Assembly: GCA_020849495.1 (NCBI GenBank)
Contig: JADLGD010000103.1
Location: 1-64,000 of the forward strand
Source: Fluviicola sp.
GTDB lineage: Bacteria > Bacteroidota > Bacteroidia > Flavobacteriales_D > Crocinitomicaceae
Direction: 5' to 3'
DNA length: 64,000 nucleotides
Shown: in pieces, positions 1-10,410 of the stretch
Numbering within the stretch: position 1 is the first letter of the stretch
How the letters are laid out: each line of letters starts with the position of its first letter
The notes under the pieces: generated by a model
Databases searched by the model: none
What the model saw: the letters and a program-made list of their open reading frames with translations, nothing else
What the model was told of the DNA's origin: nothing
Made by a program: the position numbers and the translations under genes

Positions 1-1
1 A

Positions 2-127
2 AAAGAAACAAATTCTAAGGTTTGGGACGGAACAGTAAATGGGCTAAAATGTAGTGAGGGGACTTACTTTTACATCGTTCAACTAGAGCAATTAGAATTA
101 AAAGGTTTTATCGAATTGATGAGATAA
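2..127 (+). CDS. 3' end of a T9SS type B (gliding motility-associated C-terminal, CHU_C) sorted protein, partial
   Basis: Frame 2 from the window edge reads KETNSKVWDGTVNGLKCSEGTYFYIVQLEQLELKGFIELMR*; the W-DG-x-G-x-x-EGTYFYIV-x-KGFIELMR pattern is typical of the CHU_C tail. Not in the ORF track because the start is outside the window. Confidence 0.8.
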   Translation, partial: KETNSKVWDGTVNGLKCSEGTYFYIVQLEQLELKGFIELMR

Positions 128-159
128 GAACGTTTATTCAATACTTCATCCCAACAAAA

Positions 160-186
160 AAGGCCCTGAAATAAATCAGAGCCTTT
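160..186. terminator. Rho-independent-like hairpin between convergent genes
   Basis: AAGGCCCTGA-AATAAA-TCAGAGCCTTT, one mismatch in the stem, flanked by an A-run. Confidence 0.6.
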
Positions 187-207
187 CGTATCATTGTGCG
201 TTTCAGA

Positions 208-1488
208 TTACAATCCGAAAGCAGTTTTTACTTGATCAACGTAGTCTAATTTCTCCCAAGTAAACAATTCCACTTCTTTCGAAAGAACGGTTCCGTCTGG
301 TGATTTAAACGTTTTTGTTACCACTTCGTTTTTACGTCCCATGTGTCCGTAAGCAGCAGATTCGCTGTAGATTGGGTTACGCAATTTCAAACGTTGCTCG
401 ATAGCGTAAGGACGCATGTCAAAGATCTCAGCAATTTTCTTAGCCAAATCTCCATCTGTCATGTTCACTTTCGCAGTTCCGTAAGTATTGATGAACAAAC
501 CACAAGGTTTAGCAACACCAATAGCGTAAGAAACTTGTACCAACACCTCATCACACAAACCAGCCGCAACTAAGTTTTTCGCGATGTGACGTGTAGCATA
601 TGCTGCAGAACGGTCCACTTTTGAAGGATCTTTTCCAGAGAATGCACCACCACCGTGAGCACCTTTACCTCCGTAAGTATCAACGATGATTTTACGACCA
701 GTCAAACCAGTATCTCCGTGTGGTCCACCGATCACGAATTTTCCAGTTGGGTTGATGTGGTAAGTAATTTGGTCGTTGAACAACGCTTGCAATTCTGGTT
801 TCAATTTCGCTTTCACACGAGGGATCACGATATTGATGATATCTTCTTTGATTTTCGCCAACATTGCTTCTTCTGTTCCGAAATCATCGTGTTGTGTTGA
901 AACAACGATGGTATCGATACGTTGAGGAACATTGTCATCCGAATATTCAATCGTAACTTGAGATTTTGCATCTGGGCGTAAGTAACCGATCAAATTTGGC
1001 TCATTGTTGCGAATGTTTGAACACTCTTGCAAAATTTTGTGTGCCAAATCCAAAGCCAACGGCATGTAATTGTCGGTTTCTTTCTTAGCATAACCAAACA
1101 TCATCCCTTGGTCACCTGCACCTTGAGCTTCTGCTTTCGCTTCAAAATCATCGTTTGCAACAACACGGTCAACACCTTGATTGATATCAGCAGACTGATC
1201 GTGGATCGCAGAAAGGATACCACAAGAGTTTGCTTCAAACATGTATTCCGATTTCGTGTAACCGATTTTAGCAATCACTTCGCGTGCAATTGCTTGAACA
1301 TCCAAGTATGTTTTTGTTTTCACCTCACCAGCTAAAACTACTTGACCAGTTGTAACTAGGGTTTCACAAGCCACTTTCGAAGTTGGATCGAAAGCCATGA
1401 AATGATCAATCAATGCGTCAGAAATCTGATCCGCTACCTTATCTGGGTGTCCTTCAGAAACAGACTCTGAGGTAAACAAATATGACAT
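208..1488 (-). CDS. metK: S-adenosylmethionine synthetase
   Basis: [30 protein letters not shown] and [19 protein letters not shown] motifs; full length 426 aa. Confidence 0.98.
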   Translation of the reverse strand: MSYLFTSESVSEGHPDKVADQISDALIDHFMAFDPTSKVACETLVTTGQVVLAGEVKTKTYLDVQAIAREVIAKIGYTKSEYMFEANSCGILSAIHDQSADINQGVDRVVANDDFEAKAEAQGAGDQGMMFGYAKKETDNYMPLALDLAHKILQECSNIRNNEPNLIGYLRPDAKSQVTIEYSDDNVPQRIDTIVVSTQHDDFGTEEAMLAKIKEDIINIVIPRVKAKLKPELQALFNDQITYHINPTGKFVIGGPHGDTGLTGRKIIVDTYGGKGAHGGGAFSGKDPSKVDRSAAYATRHIAKNLVAAGLCDEVLVQVSYAIGVAKPCGLFINTYGTAKVNMTDGDLAKKIAEIFDMRPYAIEQRLKLRNPIYSESAAYGHMGRKNEVVTKTFKSPDGTVLSKEVELFTWEKLDYVDQVKTAFGL

Positions 1489-1598
1489 AGTACTTTTTAT
1501 AAAAATTGTGCGGGCGAAATTAGTGAAAAAAAAAGAAGTAACAAGTCAAAAAAGAAATGTTTAATAATTTATTCTACCTAATCAGTAGATTAATTTGT

Positions 1599-2669
1599 TT
1601 AGTCAGCGATTTCAAATAACGCTCCGCTTGTAGATTGCCCTTGCAAAATGTAACCTCCATATTTGTTATCGTTGGTGTAAATGGAACCTTTCAAATTATC
1701 ATGAATCCAAACCAAGCCATAAGGAAGCGGATCCTCTTGTAGTACATTTTTCGCATCCAAATAAAACGTATTATCTGATTCATAAGCTCTTCCTTCGATT
1801 TTCGTTTTAGCGATATAATTTACTCCATCAATTTTAAACGTAGTGGTTGCAGTACCTTCAATCAATCCACTGTAATTGTAGTTGAAACAAATTTTCAATT
1901 CGGAATAGACTTCTTGTCCGTTGACTTCAGATTTTAGATAACCATTGAAACATTCATTGAAAATTGGTGAAAAAATTTCGTACGGTGTCTTTACCTTTGG
2001 TTGCGGTTCATTTTTGATCCATTCCCCTTCAAACTCCAGTACATTACTTGCAGAATACAATTTACCATTACCATGACAATAGCCATCTACTACTTCACCG
2101 ATGTAATATTTACCGTCAGAGTAATGAATTGTTCCCGAACCAGACATTTCATCCGCAAAGAATGTTCCTTTGTAGTTTGAGCCATCTTCAAACTGTATGA
2201 AACCTTCACCATTTCGTTTACCTTCTTTGATTTCACCTTTGTAATAGGATTTTTCAGAAAGTGGTACATAACCATTCCCGCTCCAAATCTCACTATTCTT
2301 AAAAATCCCTGTAAACTTTTCACCATTTTTGTAATAAGCAGTCCCTTCACCTTCGTAAGCAGCGTTCAAGAACATTCCTTCATAACGTTCTCCTGACTTT
2401 AAAGAAACGCTTCCTTTACCAGTCATCGAATTCTCTTTAAACTCCCCATTGTAAATGAATTTACCAGGATTATTGAGTCTTCCATTCCCCTCTAAAACAC
2501 CATTTACAAAAGTCCCTTTGTAATACATCGTATCTTCTAAAAGCAACATTGCTTCACCACTACCGTTTTCACAATCGCCACTCATACATACGACTCCTCC
2601 TTCTTGAGCCAAAGAACGCTGATTGACCATCAAGCCCACTAAAACCAAACATGCAAACCACTTTTTCAT
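1599..2669 (-). CDS. Exported MORN-repeat protein
   Basis: Signal peptide MKKWFACLVLVGLMVNQRSLA then repeated YxGxFxxGxxxGxG units. Start trimmed from 2738 to the ATG at 2669 preceding the signal peptide. Confidence 0.8.
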   Translation of the reverse strand: MKKWFACLVLVGLMVNQRSLAQEGGVVCMSGDCENGSGEAMLLLEDTMYYKGTFVNGVLEGNGRLNNPGKFIYNGEFKENSMTGKGSVSLKSGERYEGMFLNAAYEGEGTAYYKNGEKFTGIFKNSEIWSGNGYVPLSEKSYYKGEIKEGKRNGEGFIQFEDGSNYKGTFFADEMSGSGTIHYSDGKYYIGEVVDGYCHGNGKLYSASNVLEFEGEWIKNEPQPKVKTPYEIFSPIFNECFNGYLKSEVNGQEVYSELKICFNYNYSGLIEGTATTTFKIDGVNYIAKTKIEGRAYESDNTFYLDAKNVLQEDPLPYGLVWIHDNLKGSIYTNDNKYGGYILQGQSTSGALFEIAD

Positions 2670-2785
2670 AACTTCAACTTTTTTACAAAAATGCAAGCAC
2701 TTGAAATTTCCTGTGTACGTATTTTTACGTAAAATCAAACTTGACTATTTAAAATGATAAAAATCAAACTATAAAAAATTACCTG

Positions 2786-2793
2786 TACATTTG
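2786..2793 (+). promoter_or_regulatory. Candidate Bacteroidetes -7 box TACATTTG
   Basis: Matches TAnnTTTG, 17 bp upstream of the 2810 start codon. Confidence 0.45.
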
Positions 2794-2809
2794 TCGCACT
2801 TAAAGATGA

Positions 2810-4996
2810 ATGGAAACAAGCTTACTTGATCAATTTGGGAAAGAATTCGAACACTTGTTAGGAGAGTTCAAATTTCCGCTTGAAAATCAAATTCTTACGT
2901 TTTCCATCCTCCTATTTATCATTCTTTTATCACCCATCATTCTCCGAAAATTCAAGATTCCAGCATTGATTGGTTTGATTATTTCTGGAGTAATCATTGG
3001 TCCAAATGGCTTTGAAATGATTTCGGAAGCCAATATGAAAATGGGATTTGTGAGCATGTTTGCCAAGTTTGGTTTGCTTTACATCATGTTTATGGCTGGA
3101 TTGGAACTCGATATGCAAGAGTTCAAACGCTACAAAAACAAATCCATCGCTTTTGGTGCTTTCACCTTCTTCATTCCGCTTTTATTGGGTTACCCCATTT
3201 GTAGATATGCACTTGGCCTAAATGAATTGGCTAGTTTGCTTACAGCAAGTATGTTTGCTACACACACTTTGGTTGCCTATCCAATTGTATCCAAATACGG
3301 TATTTCTAAAATGGAAGCTGTTGCCATTGCTATTGGAGGAACAATCTTAACGGATACAGCAGTTCTTATCATTTTAGCTGTTATTTCTGGATCCGACAAT
3401 GGTGTCATCAATACCAACGTTTTGATTCATTTAGCCGTGACCTTATCGATTTTCAGTGTCATCATGTTCTGGTTGATTCCGAAAATTTCGCGTTGGTTTT
3501 TTAGCAAATTGGAATCGGAAAAAACATCCCATTACATTTTCGTATTATCGGTTTTGTTTTTCGCAGCCTTTTTAGCCGAAGCAGCTGGAATTGAAGCCAT
3601 CATTGGTGCATTCGTAGCAGGATTAGTACTTAACAGCCTCATTCCACATTCATCTGCTTTGATGAATCGCATTGAATTCATTGGAAATTCCTTGTTCATT
3701 CCTTTCTTCTTGATTTCCATCGGAATGGTGGTCAATGTAAAAGCACTTGCAAATGATCCATGGGCTTGGGCAGTCGCCGGTATTTTGACAACTTTCGCCA
3801 TCTTCTCCAAATTTTTGGCAGCATTGGCAACACAGTTGATTTTTAAAATGACGGGGCCAGAACGACAAGTTATTTTTGGTCTCAGCACGGCTCATGCAGC
3901 AGCTACACTTGTGGTAATCAATGTTGGGTTCAACATGGACATTCTCTCGATCGACATTGTCAATGGAACAGTTATTTTGATCCTATTAACCAGTATGACG
4001 GCTTCATTCGTCACAGAAAACGCTGGTAAAAAACTATTGATCGAACAATCGAAGAATGAACCAATCGAAGGTCCACTAAGAAGAAGTCAGCATTTAATGG
4101 TCGCAGCAAATCAATTGAAGGACAACGAACAATTATTGGATTTCTCTATTTTGATTACCGACAAAAAAGTAGTCAACCCGATTTCGGTTGTGAGCGTTTT
4201 AGAAAACGACAATGATGTTGAAAATCGCATCCGTAAATCCAGAAAGCACATCGATGATTTCTTGAATCATTTCTCCAGTAGTGAAATGTCCATTCAAGCC
4301 ACTGCAACCATCGATCACAATATCTCTAGCGGTATTGCTCGTGTTTCAAAAGAATTAGCCGCAGATATTGTATTGATCAACGACTTTTCAAAAACGAATA
4401 TTTTAAAGCGTTTGGTTGGAGATGATCGCGACCATTTATTGGATGTTTGTGATAAAACGATCTTTTTCTGTCATTTTGAAAAGTCCTTTGCTACCTATCG
4501 AAACATTGCACTAGTTTGCCCACCAATGGCCGAATTAGAAAGTAGTTTTACGCAATGGATTGAACGCGTTTTCCGAGTTGCAAAAGAACTCAATTGCAGT
4601 TTAGAGGTATATGGAACAAGTGATACATTTGATAAAATCAAAGCCTATCAACAATTCCGAAAATTTGGTTCCGCATTGAAACACCATGAAATAGGACATC
4701 CAGATGAAGCCTTGGAATTCATTAGTAAAGCTAAAGAAAGCACCTTGATTATTGGTGTTTTTGCACGAACTGGTGCCATATCATCTTTCTTGGGAATGGA
4801 TATTTTACCACAACGCATGGAAAAAGAAGGTGCTGCTTTGGATCGCATTTTCATCTACCCAGCTCAACAAATCACAGATGGTTTCTTTGCTTCCTACGAT
4901 GATTTAAGTGCAGTTCCACTTGCTGTCGGAGTTGGAACCCTTCAACGTTTATCCAAAGGAATCTTCAAAAAGAACGATTCGGAATCAGAACAATAA
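2810..4996 (+). CDS. Cation:proton antiporter (CPA2/Kef-like) with C-terminal universal-stress-like region
   Basis: About 12 hydrophobic segments, GPNGF and FVAGLVLNSLIP motifs, soluble C-terminal domain. Confidence 0.88.
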   Translation: METSLLDQFGKEFEHLLGEFKFPLENQILTFSILLFIILLSPIILRKFKIPALIGLIISGVIIGPNGFEMISEANMKMGFVSMFAKFGLLYIMFMAGLELDMQEFKRYKNKSIAFGAFTFFIPLLLGYPICRYALGLNELASLLTASMFATHTLVAYPIVSKYGISKMEAVAIAIGGTILTDTAVLIILAVISGSDNGVINTNVLIHLAVTLSIFSVIMFWLIPKISRWFFSKLESEKTSHYIFVLSVLFFAAFLAEAAGIEAIIGAFVAGLVLNSLIPHSSALMNRIEFIGNSLFIPFFLISIGMVVNVKALANDPWAWAVAGILTTFAIFSKFLAALATQLIFKMTGPERQVIFGLSTAHAAATLVVINVGFNMDILSIDIVNGTVILILLTSMTASFVTENAGKKLLIEQSKNEPIEGPLRRSQHLMVAANQLKDNEQLLDFSILITDKKVVNPISVVSVLENDNDVENRIRKSRKHIDDFLNHFSSSEMSIQATATIDHNISSGIARVSKELAADIVLINDFSKTNILKRLVGDDRDHLLDVCDKTIFFCHFEKSFATYRNIALVCPPMAELESSFTQWIERVFRVAKELNCSLEVYGTSDTFDKIKAYQQFRKFGSALKHHEIGHPDEALEFISKAKESTLIIGVFARTGAISSFLGMDILPQRMEKEGAALDRIFIYPAQQITDGFFASYDDLSAVPLAVGVGTLQRLSKGIFKKNDSESEQ

Positions 4997-5007
4997 AAAC
5001 AAAAAAA

Positions 5008-5031
5008 ACGACTACCAATATTGATAGTCGT
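5008..5031. terminator. Bidirectional hairpin terminator
   Basis: ACGACTA-N10-TAGTCGT between convergent genes, preceded by an A-run. Confidence 0.6.
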
Positions 5032-5054
5032 TCTTATAAAGAATCTATTTGATT

Positions 5055-5390
5055 TTACATCCCGCCAACTTTACAGCACGAAGGTAATTTTTCATACGCT
5101 TCCGGATTTGCTTTTACTTCATCTGCTTGATAACCTAAGTCAGATACTATTTGCTTGATCTTTTCCAAACTAATAGCCTTCGGACTAAATTTAACCGTCA
5201 ACTTTTTAGATGGAACATCCAATTCAGCAAACTTTACTCCTTTTGTAAAATTCAATTTACCTTCTAAACGTGTTTTACATTCATCGCATTCCGCAGAAGT
5301 TTGAATCACAACGGTCATTGATTTTGGTTGTTTTTGTGAAAATGCTGACAATCCGATCAACAATAACATTCCTAAAAAAAGTGTTTTCAT
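5055..5390 (-). CDS. Exported heavy-metal-associated (HMA) domain protein
   Basis: Signal peptide, CDECKTRLEGKL metal-binding loop (CxxC), C-terminal SCCKVGGM. Confidence 0.8.
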   Translation of the reverse strand: MKTLFLGMLLLIGLSAFSQKQPKSMTVVIQTSAECDECKTRLEGKLNFTKGVKFAELDVPSKKLTVKFSPKAISLEKIKQIVSDLGYQADEVKANPEAYEKLPSCCKVGGM

Positions 5391-5391
5391 A

Positions 5392-7590
5392 TTAATTGGT
5401 TTTTCGTTTTAATTCTACTCTAAATCCTGCATAAACAATTGTTCCTACAATGGGCGCCCAAACTCTTGTTGCATCAAAAGTTGCACCATAAGGATTTTCT
5501 GCACTGATAATTGGGTTTTGCTGAGTGAAATTCAATAAGTTTTCTCCCCCAACATAAACAGCTCCCCATTTGAAATTACGTGTTACTTGTGCTAACACAT
5601 TTGGGAAACGACCACTTTTTTGATCGTGCAAATGCGTGCCATCGGCTAACATGACATCGTGCATGCGCATTCTTCCAAACAAGGAAAAAGTAGCATCTGC
5701 TGCCCATTTTTTGTTTCTTGAAGCATAAGCCACATTAAACAATCCTCTGTGTTGTGGAATCATCACTTGTTGTTGCATTTTTCCATTGTATTCTGCTTTC
5801 ACTTGCAACCATTTATAAGCCAAACGAATTGTGAGTACTTTGATTGGTGAGAAACTCAACTCTGTTTGCAACGCATTACTAAAAGCATTGTTACGCTGAA
5901 AATCAAAGAAAAAAGTATCCTGCGAACGTTCACGATCCACTATCAATTGATTCATGAATCGAGCATGGTAATAATCAATTGAAAAACTCGCCGGTCGATT
6001 CCACCAACGCATGTAGCGTACAAGCGAAGCTCCCGAATTCCACACTTCTTCTTGTTGTGTTTCAGATGGTAGACTCCAAGCTTTAGATGTTGCTAGCAAT
6101 GAACTATTGTCCACAATTACATTTGAAAGGCGAAATGCTTTCCCCGTTGTGAGGCGTAAATCGGTAAATTCATCCAAGGTCACTTTCATGTGAATACGCG
6201 GTGAAAACTGAAAACCATAGCGCTCTTGATAATCTGCTCGAACCCCTACAACAGCCATGAAGCGAACGCCAGTGTAAGTATATTCTGCAAAAACACCTGG
6301 AGTAGTCACCACTCGATTCATCGCAATCGTATCCAATCCTTGTTGCAAATCCTGATACACCATTGAAGCTCCAACTTTGTATTTGTGAATGGTCGTTCCA
6401 ATGATTCCATCATAAATCGCATTGACAAAACCACGCTTCTCAGTGCTTTTAACGGTTCGTTGATCAAAATTACTCACAAATTCATGCACTTTCAATTGAT
6501 AAACAATCCCTAAACTTTGATAAGGCTTTTTAGGAAATAGAAAACCTGTTTTAGCAAACACATCCACGTGCTTATTCGTTGTTTGGGCATCGTAGCGATT
6601 TGCCACTGCATTTAATTGTCCACCACTTCGTTCATCTGTGTAGGCACTCACTCCAAATCGTGATTCAAATCGTTTTCCATTGTATTCCCATCGATTCAAG
6701 GCAGAAAGTGTTTTACTTAAAGGAACATCGCGAAATTGATCTTTGTTGCGATCGATCTCTGTTTGTAGCATTGAACCATGTAAAAAAGTAGCCGTACTCC
6801 ATTTGTCATTAATGATTTGTCCACCGTGCAGATTCAATTCTCCGCGACCCAAAATAGATCCATAGCCATTTACATACAAGCGTTCCATGGTTCTAGGTTT
6901 TTTGAATTCTACATTGATCAATCCAGCCATGGATTCGTAGCCATTCATTACAGAACCTGTTCCTTTGGTGATTTGAATCGATTCCACCCATGTTCCAGGT
7001 ACCGTATTCATTCCAAAACTGCTTTCAATTCCCGACAAAAAAGGAATGTTTTCCATTTGAAGTTGGGTGTAAACACCATCCAGTCCCAACATTTGGATTT
7101 TTTTGGCTCCAGAAATCGCATCTGTTAGATTTACATCCACAGTGGCACTGGTCTCAAAGGATTCGGATAAATTACAGCAAGCAGCTTTTTTCAACTCACC
7201 TTCTCCTAAGGTTTCTATCATTATAGGCTTTAAACGGGAAATGGATTTTGAATCACGTTGAGATACGATGACCAACTCTTCCATTTCATTGAGTTCCGTT
7301 AAAATAATTTCAAGTCCTGTAAATCGATCTTCCTTGGTTAGAATAACCGAATCAGACTCATAACCTTTTGCGCTTACAACCATTGTGACAGGCAATTCTT
7401 TTGGCAATACCAATTCAAATCGACCTTCATCACTGGTGTAAACTTCTAGTTGTGTATTTCTTAATTTGACTGAAGCTCTTTGAAGGGGAACCTTTTGTCC
7501 ATTTGTAATCCCAAAAACAATTCCTTGTACTTGAGAAAACAAAAAAATAGGTGCACAAACAAGAAGCAACAGCATGATGCTTTTTATCAT
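5392..7590 (-). CDS. TonB-dependent receptor with N-terminal carboxypeptidase-like domain
   Basis: Signal peptide, carboxypeptidase-regulatory-like domain, plug domain, long beta-barrel; ends in YAGFRVELKRKTN. Confidence 0.92.
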   Translation of the reverse strand: MIKSIMLLLLVCAPIFLFSQVQGIVFGITNGQKVPLQRASVKLRNTQLEVYTSDEGRFELVLPKELPVTMVVSAKGYESDSVILTKEDRFTGLEIILTELNEMEELVIVSQRDSKSISRLKPIMIETLGEGELKKAACCNLSESFETSATVDVNLTDAISGAKKIQMLGLDGVYTQLQMENIPFLSGIESSFGMNTVPGTWVESIQITKGTGSVMNGYESMAGLINVEFKKPRTMERLYVNGYGSILGRGELNLHGGQIINDKWSTATFLHGSMLQTEIDRNKDQFRDVPLSKTLSALNRWEYNGKRFESRFGVSAYTDERSGGQLNAVANRYDAQTTNKHVDVFAKTGFLFPKKPYQSLGIVYQLKVHEFVSNFDQRTVKSTEKRGFVNAIYDGIIGTTIHKYKVGASMVYQDLQQGLDTIAMNRVVTTPGVFAEYTYTGVRFMAVVGVRADYQERYGFQFSPRIHMKVTLDEFTDLRLTTGKAFRLSNVIVDNSSLLATSKAWSLPSETQQEEVWNSGASLVRYMRWWNRPASFSIDYYHARFMNQLIVDRERSQDTFFFDFQRNNAFSNALQTELSFSPIKVLTIRLAYKWLQVKAEYNGKMQQQVMIPQHRGLFNVAYASRNKKWAADATFSLFGRMRMHDVMLADGTHLHDQKSGRFPNVLAQVTRNFKWGAVYVGGENLLNFTQQNPIISAENPYGATFDATRVWAPIVGTIVYAGFRVELKRKTN

Positions 7591-7633
7591 ACAATTTGTA
7601 TTAAATTATTAGTATTAAACAACTAACAATTTT

Positions 7634-8068
7634 CTACAGACGCCAAATACAATAAAGGGGTAAACGTTCATTTGCTCCAAGTGGAGGAGCATTGCTTTGA
7701 TTAGCAAGAACAGGAGCTTTTGTTGTAAAAACAAACGATTCAGTTGAAAGAAACGAATTGGGAATTATTGGAAGAGCTTCAAAATGAAAAGAAATACTGC
7801 TTTTTTCAAAATAATTAAGCGGAAGCATAATAGCACTCACCTCATCTTCACAACAACGGCGATCACTCACTTTTTCTAATGCTTTCTTACAACATGCATC
7901 AACTACTGGAGCTTCACATTTTTCAGTTTCACAATGATTAGAAGGAGTAAAAACAGTACGAATGGTCAGATCCTCATGCAAGCATGTATGTTTATACAAT
8001 GGAATCCCAATAGAACCCATCACGACGAGCAAAGCTCCTAACAATGCAATTACTTGTTTGATTTTCAC
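7634..8068 (-). CDS. Small Cys-rich exported protein, HYC_CC_PP-like family
   Basis: YKHTCLHED, DACCKK, RRCCEDE and NAPP motifs after an N-terminal hydrophobic segment; upstream of the TonB receptor. Confidence 0.7.
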   Translation of the reverse strand: MKIKQVIALLGALLVVMGSIGIPLYKHTCLHEDLTIRTVFTPSNHCETEKCEAPVVDACCKKALEKVSDRRCCEDEVSAIMLPLNYFEKSSISFHFEALPIIPNSFLSTESFVFTTKAPVLANQSNAPPLGANERLPLYCIWRL

Positions 8069-8196
8069 GACACAAATGTAACGATTTATGAGTTTCAGGA
8101 AGTGGCAGATTTACTTATACTCTTTAAAAGCTAATAAAAAATTAATTTTTCAACAGAAACAACCTTTTCAGTTAAGAAAGCGTCCTTAAAAAAACT

Positions 8197-9942
8197 ATGA
8201 TTATGCTCTCCTCTCCAAAATACAGCTGGATATTCCTCTTAGTGAACATCTTCTTCGGATTTTCATCTTATTCTCAAAACTGGGACTGGACCGTAAAAGG
8301 TGGTGGTGATTTATCTGATAAAGCATCTGATGTTGTAATGGATGCTCAAGGAAACACTTATGTTACAGGTTATTACAACGAACAAGGTCAATTTGGAAGT
8401 TTCAATATTCCATTTTCTAATCCGCATAGTAAAGAAGTATTCATCGCTAAGATTGATCCAAATGGCAATTATCTATGGGTGAGACATGGTGAAAATTATT
8501 ATGATGATCGTGGTTTGGGAATGTGCTTGGATGAAAACAACAATGTTTATGTAACAGGTACCTGCTGGGGAGGAATTAACTTTGATGGAAATTTTTCATC
8601 ACTACCAAGCTCCTATACAGACAATATTTACATCGTTAAATACGATTCAAATGGAAACTTTCAGTGGGTGAAGACCTGCGGAACGGATGTTGGAGATGAT
8701 CATGGACACGATATAGCAAGTGATTTAAATGGGAATTTGTATTTAACCGGATTCATTTCCAGCTATTGCTTTGGTGAAAATGGTCCTTCTACAGCAGTAT
8801 TTGGAACACTCAACACTCCTAGTACAAACGATTCATTGGCTTTCATAGCTAAATTAAATCCATCCGGAGTCTTTTCATGGGTAAAAACCTTTGATGGCGA
8901 AGACGCGTCTAAAGATAATCGTGTTGCAATTGATGCTTATGGAAATCCTTATGTTGTAGGCGGGTATCACGGAACGGTGAATTTCGGGACACAAACATTA
9001 ACCAGTTATGGTGGCCGAGATATTTTTGTCACCAAATATGATTCAAACGGAAATCATTTGTATGTAAGAACAGCTGGTAGTACTTTGGATGATCGAGCAG
9101 ATGGAATAGCCATTGGTCCGGATGACCATGTTTACATCACTGGAGAATTCAAAGACAAAGTGGGTTTTGGAACAGATTCCATCAATAACAATGGTGGCCC
9201 AAATGGAAGAGATATTTTCGTTGCAAGAATGGATCTCCAAGGTAATTGGAAATGGGGTAAAAAGGCTGGTTCGTCTAGCGGCAGCGATCGTGGAACTGCT
9301 GTTGCTGTCAACAATAAGTACAACATTTTCATTTCGGGACAATTTAGAGGAAGTGCTAATTTTGGATCCACTATCAATTTAGACTCAGGAACAGACAGTG
9401 TGCAAGCATTTGTTGCGGCAATTGATACGACTGGAACATGGCGGTGGGCACTCCAAGGCGGTGGAGCTTTAGAAGATCGTGGAACATCGGTTGCAGTTGA
9501 TACTTCTTGCAATTTAGTGACTTGTGGGTATTACGTTGGAAACTCAACCTTTGGCCCAGATAACTTAGCTGGAAATACCAAAAAAGACATTTACATTTCA
9601 AAAATTGCGGATCCTTGTTTTGGGTATGACCCACCTCCCCCACCTCCAAGTGTAGAAGAAGTTTGTGATGTTGAAGAAAACAACATTTTTACACCAAATG
9701 GTGACAGCAAAAATGATGGCTTTGTGTTTTCTAGTAACTGCAATGCGACTAAAGCTACAGTCAGTGTCTTCAATCGTTGGGGAAATACTGTTTATTCCAG
9801 CTCAAATATAGAACAACCATGGGATGGCAAAGATTGGAGTGGATTACCTGTTGCTGAAGGTGTTTATTTCTACATTGTTGAATATACACTGACGAATGGC
9901 ATTTCAAAAACCAAACAAGGTTATATTCATGTGATTCGTTAA
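8197..9942 (+). CDS. SBBP-type beta-propeller repeat protein with T9SS type B (CHU_C) C-terminal domain
   Basis: Repeated GN.YVTG / D..GN.. units; Pro-rich linker; C-terminal NIFTPNGDSKNDGFVF...VAEGVYFYIVEYT..KQGYIHVIR. Confidence 0.9.
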   Translation: MIMLSSPKYSWIFLLVNIFFGFSSYSQNWDWTVKGGGDLSDKASDVVMDAQGNTYVTGYYNEQGQFGSFNIPFSNPHSKEVFIAKIDPNGNYLWVRHGENYYDDRGLGMCLDENNNVYVTGTCWGGINFDGNFSSLPSSYTDNIYIVKYDSNGNFQWVKTCGTDVGDDHGHDIASDLNGNLYLTGFISSYCFGENGPSTAVFGTLNTPSTNDSLAFIAKLNPSGVFSWVKTFDGEDASKDNRVAIDAYGNPYVVGGYHGTVNFGTQTLTSYGGRDIFVTKYDSNGNHLYVRTAGSTLDDRADGIAIGPDDHVYITGEFKDKVGFGTDSINNNGGPNGRDIFVARMDLQGNWKWGKKAGSSSGSDRGTAVAVNNKYNIFISGQFRGSANFGSTINLDSGTDSVQAFVAAIDTTGTWRWALQGGGALEDRGTSVAVDTSCNLVTCGYYVGNSTFGPDNLAGNTKKDIYISKIADPCFGYDPPPPPPSVEEVCDVEENNIFTPNGDSKNDGFVFSSNCNATKATVSVFNRWGNTVYSSSNIEQPWDGKDWSGLPVAEGVYFYIVEYTLTNGISKTKQGYIHVIR

Positions 9943-9978
9943 TTGCGTTTTTTCATTTCTGAAATCAACTTGAAATAG

Positions 9979-9986
9979 TAACTTTG
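9979..9986 (+). promoter_or_regulatory. Candidate -7 box TAACTTTG
   Basis: TAnnTTTG match 26 bp upstream of the Fur-family start codon. Confidence 0.4.
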
Positions 9987-10011
9987 TTACTCACTGAAAC
10001 GTGAAGTTGAA

Positions 10012-10410
10012 ATGAAACAAACACGAAACACTGTAGCACGCACAACCATTCTGGAAATGATTCAGCAATCTCCAATTGCGATGTCGCAACCAGCTATTCA
10101 ACATGCTTTGGATGGATTGTGTGATCGCGTCACGATTTACCGTGTTTTGGATCGTTTAAGTGAAGAAGGAAAAATCCATAAAATCGTTAACGTAAACGGT
10201 GTGGTGAATTATGCCGCTTGCAACACTTGCAACCATCAACACACACATCAGCATCAACACGTACATTTTAGTTGCCGAATTTGCAATGAGTTAACTTGTC
10301 TTGAAACAGTTGTTCCCAATTTTCAACTACCAGAAGGATTTCAACAAGAAGAAACATTTTTCACCATATCAGGTGTGTGCAATCACTGTCAATCAGTAGC
10401 AGATGAGTAA
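10012..10410 (+). CDS. Fur-family transcriptional regulator (possibly Zur-like)
   Basis: Winged-helix HTH (QPAIQHALDGLCDRVTIYRVLDRLSEEGKIHKI), His-rich HQHTHQHQHVHFSCRIC, paired CxxC motifs. Confidence 0.88.
   Translation: MKQTRNTVARTTILEMIQQSPIAMSQPAIQHALDGLCDRVTIYRVLDRLSEEGKIHKIVNVNGVVNYAACNTCNHQHTHQHQHVHFSCRICNELTCLETVVPNFQLPEGFQQEETFFTISGVCNHCQSVADE

Noticed and set aside
343-1335. Three plus-strand ORFs (343-573, 655-900, 1027-1335) opposite metK
   Set aside because: Antisense shadows of a certain housekeeping gene; no signal or family resemblance.
9043-9773. Several overlapping ORFs inside the SBBP repeat gene
   Set aside because: Repeat-driven alternate-frame ORFs inside a well-supported coding gene.
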